This document shows, piece after piece, positions 1 through 7,226 of a stretch of 17,024 nt of DNA. Each line of letters starts with the position of its first letter. Positions within the stretch are counted from its first letter, which is position 1. The notes beneath the pieces are model-generated. The model did no database searches and was not told where the DNA came from. It worked only from the letters and a program-made list of their open reading frames with translations. This DNA comes from Thermaerobacter marianensis (lineage in GTDB: Bacteria > Bacillota > Sulfobacillia > DYIH01). The translations under genes and the position numbers were made by a program. The stretch is from NCBI GenBank assembly GCA_020723785.1, contig DYIH01000010.1, positions 1 to 17,024 on the forward strand, written 5' to 3'.

Positions 1-511
1 GGATCTGGTCCACGTGGCCGGCGTCATGCTCCGCCCAGCGATTGACCAGCCAGTGGAGGGTCACCCGCCCCGACTTCGGGTGCCGGGCGAACCGACCCCA
101 GCCGCCGGCCGGCACAGCCCTCAGCCGGTCGAGGTTGGCGTTCCGCACCGCCTGAAGCCTGTCCAGCAGGCCCTCGGCCGTATGGGCCAGGCACAGCTCA
201 CGGTTGCGGGCCTCATCCGGCGGCGTGGGCGGCAGCGCCGGCTCCTCCCCCGCGCCCGCCTCCGCGAAAGCCTGCAGGCGCCGGGGCCAGCCCCGTTCGT
301 CCAGGTCCAGCAGGTGCGCCAGCACCTCCTTGACCGACCAGCGGTCCGGCGCCGGGCGCCACGCCAGATCCTCGTCGGCAAGCCCCACCAGCTCGGCGGC
401 CAGGGTCTCGCGAATGCCGGACAGCCGGTCCATGAGCGCCTCCGGCGGCGGCATGTCCTCATGCACGTTCCCATCCCCCGCTTTCGGGAATGCGGCGGAC
501 ATATCGAACAT
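1..511 (-). CDS. DinB-family protein, 3' end cut by window edge
   Basis: The reading frame is open from the ATG at 511 to the window edge, giving 170 visible residues. This is about the whole length of the DinB/YfiT four-helix-bundle family, so only a few C-terminal residues are likely missing. Visible family features are the segment RWSVKEVLAHLLDLDE (residues 57-72) and the C-terminal helix with H162 and H166 in EHDAGHVDQ; His66, 162 and 166 would form the usual metal site. The start is supported by a GGGAGA stretch just upstream. Members act as metal-dependent thiol (often bacillithiol/mycothiol) transferases or damage-inducible proteins of unknown role; the substrate cannot be told here. 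An overlapping frame at 121-516 is an Arg/Trp-rich shadow. Confidence 0.85.
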   Translation of the reverse strand, partial: MFDMSAAFPKAGDGNVHEDMPPPEALMDRLSGIRETLAAELVGLADEDLAWRPAPDRWSVKEVLAHLLDLDERGWPRRLQAFAEAGAGEEPALPPTPPDEARNRELCLAHTAEGLLDRLQAVRNANLDRLRAVPAGGWGRFARHPKSGRVTLHWLVNRWAEHDAGHVDQI

Positions 512-607
512 TCCACCGTCTCCCTTCACTATTCCGTGCCGAGCGGCGCGTTCCTGCTGCGTGAAATGGGAAGCGCGGCCGGGCACCCCGTTTTCATCCT
601 TCGTTGG

Positions 608-623
608 TGCCGGCCTGCCGGCA
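608..623. terminator. Weak hairpin between two minus-strand genes
   Basis: A TGCCGG / CCGGCA inverted repeat (608-613 and 618-623) with a CCTG loop lies just past the stop of the small CPCCG gene. There is no T-tract on either side, so terminator function is only a possibility. Confidence 0.2.
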
Positions 624-630
624 TGGGGGC

Positions 631-1056
631 TCACTTCTTCTTCCTCCCGTCCCGCCTGCGCCGCTTCACCGGCCGGCCACCACGGTGGGGTCGCGGCGCC
701 ACGGAAGGCTCCCCGTCACCGTCTTCGCGCCCACCGCCGGTCGGCGGCTGCGGCGGGAGACGGTCCTCCTCCGCGGAACCGGCCCCCGCCCCGCCTCCAT
801 CCCCCCGATCGAGGCCGCCCAGCATCCCCGCATCCACCAGCGGAACGTCCGGCGCGTCCGCGCCGTCGAGCCGGTGCTGAGCCTCCAACGGGTGCAGACG
901 GCGCAGGTCCTTGAGCATGGAACGTCCGACGATGCCGCAACAGGGGCAATAGATGACGGCCACATCGCCGTCGAGGGACTTCACGCGGAACAGCCGCCGG
1001 TCCCGCCGCGCCCGGAAGCCGACGAAGTCGCCGGGCAGGATCTCCACGACCACCAC
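631..1056 (-). CDS. Unrecognised small protein with CPCCG motif and basic tail
   Basis: I do not recognise this protein. The conserved-looking part begins around the GTG codons at 1056/1053/1047 with a hydrophobic, beta-like segment (VVVEILPGDFVGF), followed by YCPCCGIVG, a possible two-cysteine metal or redox knuckle. A Gly/Pro/Asp-rich low-complexity stretch follows, and the protein ends in a strongly basic tail (KRRRRDGRKKK). The start is uncertain. A TTG at 1107 would overlap the end of hepT and give 17 more residues, while an ATG at 1200 would run deep inside hepT and is unlikely. No convincing Shine-Dalgarno decides it. It lies immediately downstream of hepT on the same strand and may be co-transcribed. 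The low-complexity C-terminus makes even its coding status less than certain. Confidence 0.5.
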   Translation of the reverse strand: MVVVEILPGDFVGFRARRDRRLFRVKSLDGDVAVIYCPCCGIVGRSMLKDLRRLHPLEAQHRLDGADAPDVPLVDAGMLGGLDRGDGGGAGAGSAEEDRLPPQPPTGGGREDGDGEPSVAPRPHRGGRPVKRRRRDGRKKK

Positions 1057-1087
1057 CCCGTAAAGGATATGCGGGAGGGTGGCCCGC

Positions 1088-1531
1088 TCACGTCGGGGGG
1101 TTTGCAAAGTATCGATCCAGGATGGCGCGGACAAACACCTCGAAGTCTCCCAGGTGATCCTCCAGGATCGCATATATCTCTCCTGGCTCGATGGTGTCAT
1201 AGAGATGAACGGCCCGGTTACGAAACCTCACCATGTTGATGAAGTCGCGACCCTTGTCCGCCGGGAGGAGGCGGGCATGGAGCAACAATTCCATGGACTC
1301 GCGGTACGTCTTGGGAAGCCCCAGCCTTTCCCGGGCCACGATGTGGTTGGCCGCGTCCAGCATCGCCTCCACACCCGTCTGCAGCAGGTGGACAGCGGCC
1401 GCCTGCAGGATGCCGTCAGCCAGGAACGCGTCCCGACCCCGTCCCCGGATCTCCTCCAACCGGCGTACCGCATCCTGAATGAAATGTATTTTATGCCGGA
1501 GTTTTTCCTTGTCCACCGGCGATTCACTCAT
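1088..1531 (-). CDS. hepT: HepT-like toxin (DUF86), minimal HEPN RNase
   Basis: This 147-residue all-helical protein matches the DUF86/HepT family in length and layout. The HEPN signature R-x4-H-x-Y is intact at R104, H109 and Y111 (RNRAVHLY). In characterised HepT/MntA pairs this motif gives RNase activity, and its tyrosine is AMPylated by the partner nucleotidyltransferase. The start chosen (ATG 1531) overlaps the 3' end of the upstream mntA-like gene by 8 bp, a typical translationally coupled arrangement; an in-frame ATG at 1567 lies 36 bp further into mntA and is less likely. Toxin or antiphage activity here is inferred from the family. Confidence 0.88.
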   Translation of the reverse strand: MSESPVDKEKLRHKIHFIQDAVRRLEEIRGRGRDAFLADGILQAAAVHLLQTGVEAMLDAANHIVARERLGLPKTYRESMELLLHARLLPADKGRDFINMVRFRNRAVHLYDTIEPGEIYAILEDHLGDFEVFVRAILDRYFANPPT

Positions 1532-1976
1532 GGCGGTATCGCTCCACCAAGGCGGCGTCGTACTCACGCAGGAACCGCTCGTAATCGATCACATAGTCCC
1601 CGTGCCGCTGCAGCACCTGCTCCACGAAGTCGGCCAGCGCGACAGGATCGGCGCAATGTATCAGCCGCCCCGTCTCCAGAACCCGGAATTGGAAGATCAC
1701 CGGGGCGCGGTTCAAGGTCGTGACGGAGACGTCATCCCGGCACGTCGCGTCGATGACCCGCCCGATGGTTTCCAGTTCCTCACCGAAGGACGGTAGCGCA
1801 TCCATCCGGTAGACCAAGGCCAGATCCACATCGGAGAGGGGGGTCTGGTATGGTGTACCGTAGGAGCCGTACAGGTAGGCGGCCGCCAGGCCCCGAACCG
1901 CACCCAGGCAGGCCCGCAGGGCGTCCATGCGGGGTTCGATGTCGATCAGCCGGCCGTCGTTCCGGATTTTCCTCAT
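1524..1976 (-). CDS. mntA: MntA-like minimal nucleotidyltransferase antitoxin
   Basis: This 150-residue MNT-domain protein shows the nucleotidyltransferase signature GSYG (37-40) followed by SDVD (48-51), with the metal-binding aspartates D49 and D51. In type VII toxin-antitoxin systems the MntA partner neutralises HepT by adding AMP to the toxin's tyrosine, and this gene sits directly before hepT with an 8-bp overlap. I start it at ATG 1976 because a perfect TATAAT lies only 7 bp upstream, which would place the transcript start at or next to the ATG. The upstream in-frame codon at 2033 would put the promoter inside the gene. No Shine-Dalgarno is visible, consistent with a leaderless message. 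The antitoxin gene comes first, which differs from some described pairs. Confidence 0.87.
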   Translation of the reverse strand: MRKIRNDGRLIDIEPRMDALRACLGAVRGLAAAYLYGSYGTPYQTPLSDVDLALVYRMDALPSFGEELETIGRVIDATCRDDVSVTTLNRAPVIFQFRVLETGRLIHCADPVALADFVEQVLQRHGDYVIDYERFLREYDAALVERYRHE

Positions 1977-1982
1977 GGCTCG

Positions 1983-1988
1983 ATTATA
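1983..1988 (-). promoter_or_regulatory. TATAAT -10 element of mntA-hepT
   Basis: A perfect TATAAT on the minus strand ends 6 nt before the mntA ATG. The hexamer 17 bp upstream (CAACGG) is a poor -35. If used, transcription would begin at about the A of the start codon. Confidence 0.55.
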
Positions 1989-2101
1989 CCGCAACCCGTC
2001 CACAACCGTTGCCTCGAAGCAGCGCCGCGGCAACCCACAGCCGCTCCGGGATGCTAAGATATGGTTGAATCCATCACGGGCGATCCGAGGAGGGAAGAGA
2101 C

Positions 2102-2956
2102 GTGGGCCAGATCGTGAACGTGGCGTCTGTCCCGAAGCGGAGTCCCTTTCGCTATCCGGGAGGAAAAACGTGGCTCGTTCCGGAAGTCCGCCGATGGTTG
2201 CGGACGCTCCCCGATCGCCCCCGGGTGCTCGTCGAGCCCTTCGCCGGGGGCGGCATCATCTCCCTGACGGCCGTATTCGAGAATCTCGTCGACCGGGCCG
2301 TCATGGTGGAAATTGACCCCCAGATGGCGGCCGCTTGGCGCACGATCCTGGATGACGCCGATTGGCTGATCAACCGCATCCTCCACTTCGACATCACGGT
2401 GGAATCGGTTCGCCAAGCCCTGAGCCAGGTTCCCGGCGATTCGCGCGAACAGGGCTTTCAGGCGATCCTGCGCAACCGGGCCCAGCGGGGCGGCATCCTG
2501 GCGCCCGGCGCGAGCCTGATGAAAGAAGGGGAGAACGGGCGGGGAATCGCCTCCCGTTGGTATCCCCGGACCCTGACCCGACGCATCCGCGAGATCCAGG
2601 CGGTGCGGAGCCGCATCACCTTCGTCGAAGGCGATGGCCTGCAGTGGATCGAGGCGTACCGCGACGAGCCGGAGGCGGCATTTTTCATCGATCCGCCATA
2701 CACCGCCGGGGGCAAGCGAGCGGGGAAACGGCTGTATACCTATAACGACGTCGATCACGAGCGGCTCTTCGCGCTGACGGCGCGGGTATCCGGGGAGGTG
2801 CTGATGACCTATGATGACGCGCCGGAAGTCGTGGCTCTGGCTGACCGCCACGGCTTGTTCATCCGGCGGGTGCCGATGAAGAACACGCACCATGCGAAAC
2901 TCGACGAACTGCTGATCACCCGTGCCGTTGACCGACACGATGCAATTTTTGCCTGA
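2102..2956 (+). CDS. D12-class adenine-specific DNA methyltransferase (Dam-like)
   Basis: This 284-residue N6-adenine methyltransferase of the D12/Dam class transfers a methyl group from S-adenosylmethionine to adenine in DNA. In order are FRYPGGK (residues 16-22, AdoMet-binding motif X), EPFAGGG (45-51, motif I), the acidic VEIDP (69-73) and the catalytic IDPPY (196-200, motif IV). The GTG start at 2102 follows a strong AGGAGG at 2088-2093. No restriction endonuclease gene is adjacent; it is divergent from mntA/hepT and convergent with the glutamate synthase operon. It could be an orphan regulatory methyltransferase, a phage-type anti-restriction enzyme or a remnant of a restriction system. 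The recognition site cannot be read from the sequence. Confidence 0.9.
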   Translation: MGQIVNVASVPKRSPFRYPGGKTWLVPEVRRWLRTLPDRPRVLVEPFAGGGIISLTAVFENLVDRAVMVEIDPQMAAAWRTILDDADWLINRILHFDITVESVRQALSQVPGDSREQGFQAILRNRAQRGGILAPGASLMKEGENGRGIASRWYPRTLTRRIREIQAVRSRITFVEGDGLQWIEAYRDEPEAAFFIDPPYTAGGKRAGKRLYTYNDVDHERLFALTARVSGEVLMTYDDAPEVVALADRHGLFIRRVPMKNTHHAKLDELLITRAVDRHDAIFA

Positions 2957-3038
2957 TTTGGCTCTCAAATTCGTCGTAGGAAACCGGCACACCACAAGTC
3001 AAGCCTTTGGCCCGGCAGCATTTCCCGCCCCCGCCGGA

Positions 3039-3869
3039 TCAATACGCGTAATTCTTCCCGTAGGGCCGGTGGGACTTGGGCGCCAGCCGGGTGAAGGGCA
3101 CCGACAGGATGTAGCCGGCGTCGAGCCCAAAGCAGCGGGCGTAATCCTCCATGTCGCGGCGGATGACCGGCAGGTCGTCGTCGGTGGCCGGGCTGATGAC
3201 CGCCTCCCTGCCGCAGAGGGCGGGGTCCACCTGGCCGCGGACATAGATGGCACCGCCGTGCATGCCGGTCCCGGTGTAACGGCCGGTCAGGGACCTGCAG
3301 CGTTCGGGCACCCGCCAGACGGGCTCCTTGCCGCCGCCAAGGGGACAGGCGGCTGGGGCGTCCAGCCCGAGGACATAGATGCGGCCGCCGGCCATGTATT
3401 CGCCCAGGAACGACCCGGCGTGGCCGCCGATGACCACCACCGGCACCTTGTCCTGGTAACCCTTCATATGGATGCCGGAACGGTAGCCGACGCTGCCCCG
3501 GACGTAAACGCGCCCGCCCCGCATCGACAGCCCGCAGATCTGGCCGGCGTCGCCGTGGATGATGATGCGACCGGAGTTCATCGTGTTGGCCGCGCCGTCC
3601 TGGGCGTTGCCGAACAGTTCGATGGTCGGGCCGTCCATGAAGACGCCCAGGTCGTTGCCGGCGGTGCCGTGCAGCCGGATGGTGACCGGCAGGCGCAGCC
3701 CGGCCCCGATATAGCGCTGGCCGTTGACGTTCCTCACGTCGATGACCCGAGCCCCCTGCGCGGCCGCCTGGTGGATGAGTTCGTTGAGATCGCGATAATG
3801 CAACCCTTCGGCGTCGATGGTGATTTCGTTTGCGGCAGCCTGCCGCTTGCGCGGGGCCTCCACCGGCAT
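3039..3869 (-). CDS. Archaeal-type glutamate synthase, GXGXG (alpha) subunit
   Basis: This 276-residue right-handed beta-helix protein corresponds to the C-terminal GXGXG domain of large glutamate synthases, encoded separately as in archaeal-type enzymes. Repeated Gly-rich turns are visible (GTAGND, GDAGQI, MRGGRVYVRGSVG, GGHAGSFLGEYMAGGRIYVLG, GMHGGAIYVRG). In the holoenzyme it is structural and helps hold the ammonia tunnel between amidotransferase and synthase sites. Its ATG lies 7 nt after the stop of the synthase subunit, so it is the last gene of the operon. No NAD(P)H-dependent beta-subunit gene follows before the convergent methyltransferase gene. Confidence 0.92.
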   Translation of the reverse strand: MPVEAPRKRQAAANEITIDAEGLHYRDLNELIHQAAAQGARVIDVRNVNGQRYIGAGLRLPVTIRLHGTAGNDLGVFMDGPTIELFGNAQDGAANTMNSGRIIIHGDAGQICGLSMRGGRVYVRGSVGYRSGIHMKGYQDKVPVVVIGGHAGSFLGEYMAGGRIYVLGLDAPAACPLGGGKEPVWRVPERCRSLTGRYTGTGMHGGAIYVRGQVDPALCGREAVISPATDDDLPVIRRDMEDYARCFGLDAGYILSVPFTRLAPKSHRPYGKNYAY

Positions 3870-3876
3870 TCCTCCA

Positions 3877-5697
3877 CTACCTCCCGGCGGGCTTTACGCC
3901 CAAAATGTCCATTTCCGCCTGGCTCAAGCCGACGGCGCGCAACCGTTCCCGGTTGCCCCGCAAGCTCTCCAGGGAATTGATGCCCAGAAGACCCAAGGTC
4001 TCCTTGATCTCGCCGCTCCATGCCTTGAAGAGGTTGGCGATCAACTGCCAGCCCTCCTCCGGGTCGACCCGCTTGACCAGGTCCGGCCGCTGGGTTGTCA
4101 GGCCCCAGGCGCAGCGGCCCCGGTGGCACTGCTGGCAGAGGGTGCACCCCAGGGCGATCAGCGCCGCGGTGCCGACGTAGACGGCATCGGCGCCCAGGGC
4201 GATGGCCTTGACCACGTCCATGCTGGAACGGATGCTACCGCTGGCGATGACCGTCGCCCGGTTGCGGATGCCTTCCTGGCGCAGGCGGTCGTCCACCGCC
4301 GCCAGGGCCAGCTCGATGGGGATGCCGACGTGATCGCGGATCATCGTCGGCGCCGCGCCGGTGCCGCCGCGAAAGCCGTCGATGACGACGGCGTCGGCCC
4401 CGGCCCGCACGATGCCGCTGGCGATGGCCGCCACGTTGTGGACGGCGGCGATCTTCACGAAGACCGGCTTCTCGTAGCGGGTGGCCTCCTTGATGGCGAA
4501 GATCAACTGCCGCAGGTCCTCGATGGAATAGATGTCGTGGTGGGGCGCCGGCGAGATGGCGTCGGAGCCCTCGGGGATCATGCGCGTGCTGGCGATGTCC
4601 GCCGTGACCTTCTCGCCGGGCAGGTGGCCGCCGATGCCCGGCTTGGCCCCCTGGCCGATCTTGATCTCCACCGCCGCCGCCCGGTTCAGGTAGTCGGCGT
4701 CGACGGCGAAGCGCCCCGAGGCCACCTGGACGATGGTGTGGTCGGCGTACGGGTAGTGATCGGGGTGCATGCCGCCCTCGCCGGTGCACCAGTACGTGCC
4801 CATCTCGGCCACGGCCCGGGCGCACGATTTCTGCACGTTGAGGCTGACGGCCCCATAGGACATGGCGGCGATCATGATCGGCGTCTCCAGCCTGAGCTGG
4901 GGGCCGATCCCCAGGCGCCGGCGCAGATCCCTGTCAAAGGCGGGCCTGCCGTTGGCCGAGGGATCGCCTGATCTATCGGGGTCCCCGACGGATCGGTGAT
5001 CCGTTGGGATGAAATGGCGTTCCCGCGCGGACAGGTAGGCCGCCAGGTCGACCCGGTCCGGCTTGGCGCCGACGTAGGTGCGCAGCTCCATCGGCTCCCG
5101 CAGGGGGTCGATGGACGGGTTGGTCACCTGGCAGGCGTCGATCAGCAGGTGGTCCCAGTAGACGGGATACGGCTTGTCGTTGCCGGTCCCCACCAGCAGC
5201 TTGCCGCCGGACCCCGCCTGCTTGCGGACGCTATTGGCGATGAACCGCGTCCAGTTGTGGTTCTCCCGGTACATGGTCGGCCACTGCTCGATGCGGATGG
5301 CGTAGGTGGGACAGACGGCGACGCAGCGCCAGCAGCCCACGCAGTTCTCGTCGAAGGGCACGACCCGGTCGTCCCAACCCAGGGCGTCCCAACTGCACTG
5401 CAGGACGCAGAACCGGCACAGGGTGCACTTGTCCTCGTCGACGATGACGCGGAAATCCGGGTGCGTCCTGACAGCGGGGCGCATCCGGCGGAAGGGCGTG
5501 ACCGCCTGGCGCGTCTTCTTGGCCAGGTCCTCTTTGTTGCCCACCCCGCCGCCCCGCTCCACGCCGACGGATCCTCGATCCGCCGGGGACGCAGTCCGAC
5601 GCGGCGGGGACCCCGTTGTACCAGCGGGGACCGCACCCGTCGGGAGCAATCCCCCCGCCGGCTGCTCGGTGACCGGTTCGTTCTTGATGACGCTCAT
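3877..5697 (-). CDS. Archaeal-type glutamate synthase, FMN/synthase subunit with two [4Fe-4S] sites
   Basis: This 606-residue subunit reductively converts 2-oxoglutarate plus ammonia to glutamate on FMN. A ferredoxin-like domain carries two C-x2-C-x2-C-x3-C sets (Cys 91/94/97/101 and 119/122/125/129). The FMN-binding TIM-barrel domain follows (TPIMIAAMSYGAVS around 272; GEGGMHPDH; IKIGQGAKPGIGGHLPGEKV), then a late C-x2-C-x2-C-x4-C segment (CTLCQQCHRGRCAWG) expected to hold the [3Fe-4S] cluster. ATG 5697 is preceded by an AGGAA-rich site. Two oddities stand out: about 60 low-complexity Pro/Gly/Arg-rich residues precede the ferredoxin domain, and an Asp/Ser/Gly-rich linker lies at 235-253. Both are encoded by palindromic repeat DNA (see 4985-5003 and 5564-5582). 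The ferredoxin domain and the lack of a nearby pyridine-nucleotide subunit suggest electrons come from ferredoxin, but that is inference. Confidence 0.93.
   Translation of the reverse strand: MSVIKNEPVTEQPAGGLLPTGAVPAGTTGSPPRRTASPADRGSVGVERGGGVGNKEDLAKKTRQAVTPFRRMRPAVRTHPDFRVIVDEDKCTLCRFCVLQCSWDALGWDDRVVPFDENCVGCWRCVAVCPTYAIRIEQWPTMYRENHNWTRFIANSVRKQAGSGGKLLVGTGNDKPYPVYWDHLLIDACQVTNPSIDPLREPMELRTYVGAKPDRVDLAAYLSARERHFIPTDHRSVGDPDRSGDPSANGRPAFDRDLRRRLGIGPQLRLETPIMIAAMSYGAVSLNVQKSCARAVAEMGTYWCTGEGGMHPDHYPYADHTIVQVASGRFAVDADYLNRAAAVEIKIGQGAKPGIGGHLPGEKVTADIASTRMIPEGSDAISPAPHHDIYSIEDLRQLIFAIKEATRYEKPVFVKIAAVHNVAAIASGIVRAGADAVVIDGFRGGTGAAPTMIRDHVGIPIELALAAVDDRLRQEGIRNRATVIASGSIRSSMDVVKAIALGADAVYVGTAALIALGCTLCQQCHRGRCAWGLTTQRPDLVKRVDPEEGWQLIANLFKAWSGEIKETLGLLGINSLESLRGNRERLRAVGLSQAEMDILGVKPAGR
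4985..5003. repeat. In-gene palindromic repeat, copy 1
   Basis: CCGACGGATC-ggt-GATCCG contains a CGGATC/GATCCG palindrome and directly overlaps a GGGGTCCCC (4978-4986). It matches the copy at 5564-5582 at 16 of 19 positions, differing only in the 3-nt loop. It encodes part of the linker at residues 233-240 of the synthase subunit without breaking the frame. Confidence 0.6.
5564..5582. repeat. In-gene palindromic repeat, copy 2
   Basis: CCGACGGATC-ctc-GATCCG is the second copy of the 19-bp palindromic repeat, inside the low-complexity N-terminus of the synthase subunit. A GGGGACCCC palindrome lies nearby (5606-5614), echoing the GGGGTCCCC next to copy 1. Confidence 0.6.
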
Positions 5698-5842
5698 GGA
5701 ACTCTTCCTCTCCTATCGGGGTTCCGCGGAACCGCTTGCCGGTGAGGGAACCGGCCCCGCTCCTCCCGCCGGGGCGGAAGGGCCGGCTGCCCGATGCTCG
5801 GCACGGACGCGGGCGACCCCGCCCGATTTCTTTGAAACCCGT

Positions 5843-6979
5843 TCAGGACGCCGCCGGAACCTCGACCTTGTGCGCGGACGCCGGCTCCGATCCGCCGGCT
5901 GAGCGGGCCAGGCGGGCGACGATGGGTTCGCCGCCCTCGGCCGCCCAGACCGTCTCTGGCGATGGGCAGACGGCGCGGATGGCCGCCTCCTCCGAGGCGA
6001 TGAAGACCAGGTCGCCGGCCCGGGCGCCCACCAGAGGCCGCAGCATGATGCGGTCGGCCAGGCCGACCATGCCGCCCTCGAAGCCGACGATGACGCTGAA
6101 GGGCCCGTTCAGCAGGGCGCCGGCGTAGACCTGGCGGAGCGCCCGCCAGAGCTCGGCGTCGGCAGGGGGCATGGCGTCGATCTCGTTCCAGAAGGGGGCC
6201 GTCAGCACCGAACAGGTCAACTCGATGGGCAGCCCGTGGCGGCGGTTCAGGAGATCGAAGAGATAGAGGACGACCTCCGTGTCGGTCTTCATGTAGCAGC
6301 GGTAGCCGAACATCTCCAGGTAGCGCCGGTTGGCGTCGTAGGAGGAGATCTCCCCGTTGTGGACGACGGACCAGTTCAAGAGCCCGAAGGGGTGGGCGCC
6401 GCCCCACCAGCCTGGGGTGTTGGTCGGGAAGCGGCCGTGGGAGGTCCACAGGTAGGCCCTGTACTCGTCCAGCCGGAAGAACTCGCCGATGTCCTCGGGA
6501 TAGCCGACGCCCTTGAAGATGCCCATGTCCCTACCGCTGGAGAAGATCAGGCTGCCCTCCACGCGGCCGTTGAGATCCATGATCCTGCCGACCATGTACT
6601 CCTCCTCGCCCGGCGGTTCGGCGAAGTCGGTCGGGGCGGCCACGAAGTAGCGCCAGAGGATCGGCGCCTCACCCACCCGCGGATGGCGCCGCGTGGGGAT
6701 CGGTTCCTGGTGGATGATGCGGAAATGCTGGCGGATGCCCTCCTCCATCGTCTCGTGCTCGTGATGGGTCTGGCTCATGACGTGGAGCGCGTAGTAGGGC
6801 TTGAGGTCATCGGGATAGATGCCGTAAGCGGCGAAGCCGCCGCCGAGGCCGTTGGAGCGTTCGTGCATGCAGCGGATGCCCTCGATGACGGTCGTGCCGT
6901 CGAAACGCCGGCCGGTCTCGCTCATGACGCCGATGATGGCGCAACCGCCGGGAATCCGCTCCCGTAGATTGCGACGCAA
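5843..6979 (-). CDS. Archaeal-type glutamate synthase, class II glutamine amidotransferase subunit
   Basis: This 378-residue Ntn-type glutaminase subunit releases ammonia from glutamine for the synthase subunit. The nucleophile is Cys13 in GGCAIIGVMS, so a 12-residue propeptide must be removed to expose it, as in other class II amidotransferases with a leader. Further family segments are FAAYGIYPD, LWTSHGRFPTNTPGWWGGAHPF and SVVHNGEISSY, which form the glutamine-binding pocket and oxyanion hole. The start is a TTG at 6979 preceded by GGGGAGGG at 6-7 nt spacing. It is the first gene of the operon. The gap to the next gene (5698-5842) is GC-rich, with a GGTTCC-gc-GGAACC-like palindrome and no terminator-like T-tract, so co-transcription is likely. 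Confidence 0.92.
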   Translation of the reverse strand: MRRNLRERIPGGCAIIGVMSETGRRFDGTTVIEGIRCMHERSNGLGGGFAAYGIYPDDLKPYYALHVMSQTHHEHETMEEGIRQHFRIIHQEPIPTRRHPRVGEAPILWRYFVAAPTDFAEPPGEEEYMVGRIMDLNGRVEGSLIFSSGRDMGIFKGVGYPEDIGEFFRLDEYRAYLWTSHGRFPTNTPGWWGGAHPFGLLNWSVVHNGEISSYDANRRYLEMFGYRCYMKTDTEVVLYLFDLLNRRHGLPIELTCSVLTAPFWNEIDAMPPADAELWRALRQVYAGALLNGPFSVIVGFEGGMVGLADRIMLRPLVGARAGDLVFIASEEAAIRAVCPSPETVWAAEGGEPIVARLARSAGGSEPASAHKVEVPAAS

Positions 6980-7046
6980 AGCAATCCCTCCCCGGATTCG
7001 ACAACGATAACGAAGGGGTAGAGCGCGAAGCGGGCTGAAACAGAAG

Positions 7047-7086
7047 CACCCCGCCGATGACGTCAGCTCTCACCCTGAGCGGGGTG
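7047..7086 (-). promoter_or_regulatory. Leader hairpin in the glutamate synthase mRNA
   Basis: A perfect 8-bp inverted repeat (CACCCCGC at 7047-7054, GCGGGGTG at 7079-7086) lies in the roughly 160-nt leader between the promoter at 7145-7173 and the TTG start. Its 24-nt loop contains TGACGTCA. No T-tract follows on the minus strand, so it is not a simple terminator. It matches no riboswitch class I recognise. Confidence 0.4.
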
Positions 7087-7144
7087 TGCATGGACCTGGG
7101 AAGATTCACCCACTCCAACCACTCTGCTTGCAACTTTGACTTTG

Positions 7145-7173
7145 AGTGTACCATCGGAACCAGGGAATGTCAA
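7145..7173 (-). promoter_or_regulatory. Sigma-A-type promoter of the glutamate synthase operon
   Basis: On the minus strand TTGACA (7173-7168) is followed after exactly 17 bp by TACACT (7150-7145). The -35 is perfect and the -10 matches 4 of 6. Predicted start is near 7138, giving a leader of about 160 nt. Confidence 0.75.
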
Positions 7174-7226
7174 CGCAAGAAGCCCTTCTCCCTAGCCCTT
7201 TATGTCTAATTTTGTCGAATAAGCTG

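Noticed and set aside
121..516. 131-codon minus-strand frame inside the DinB region
   Set aside because: It is an Arg/Trp-rich off-frame reading of the DinB gene. The DinB frame carries the conserved histidines and runs off the window edge.
2922..4971. Two long plus-strand open frames (2922-3980 and 3817-4971) opposite glutamate synthase
   Set aside because: Both are antisense shadows of conserved GXGXG and FMN-domain genes. Their products are low-complexity Val/Asp/Gly/His-rich with no motifs.
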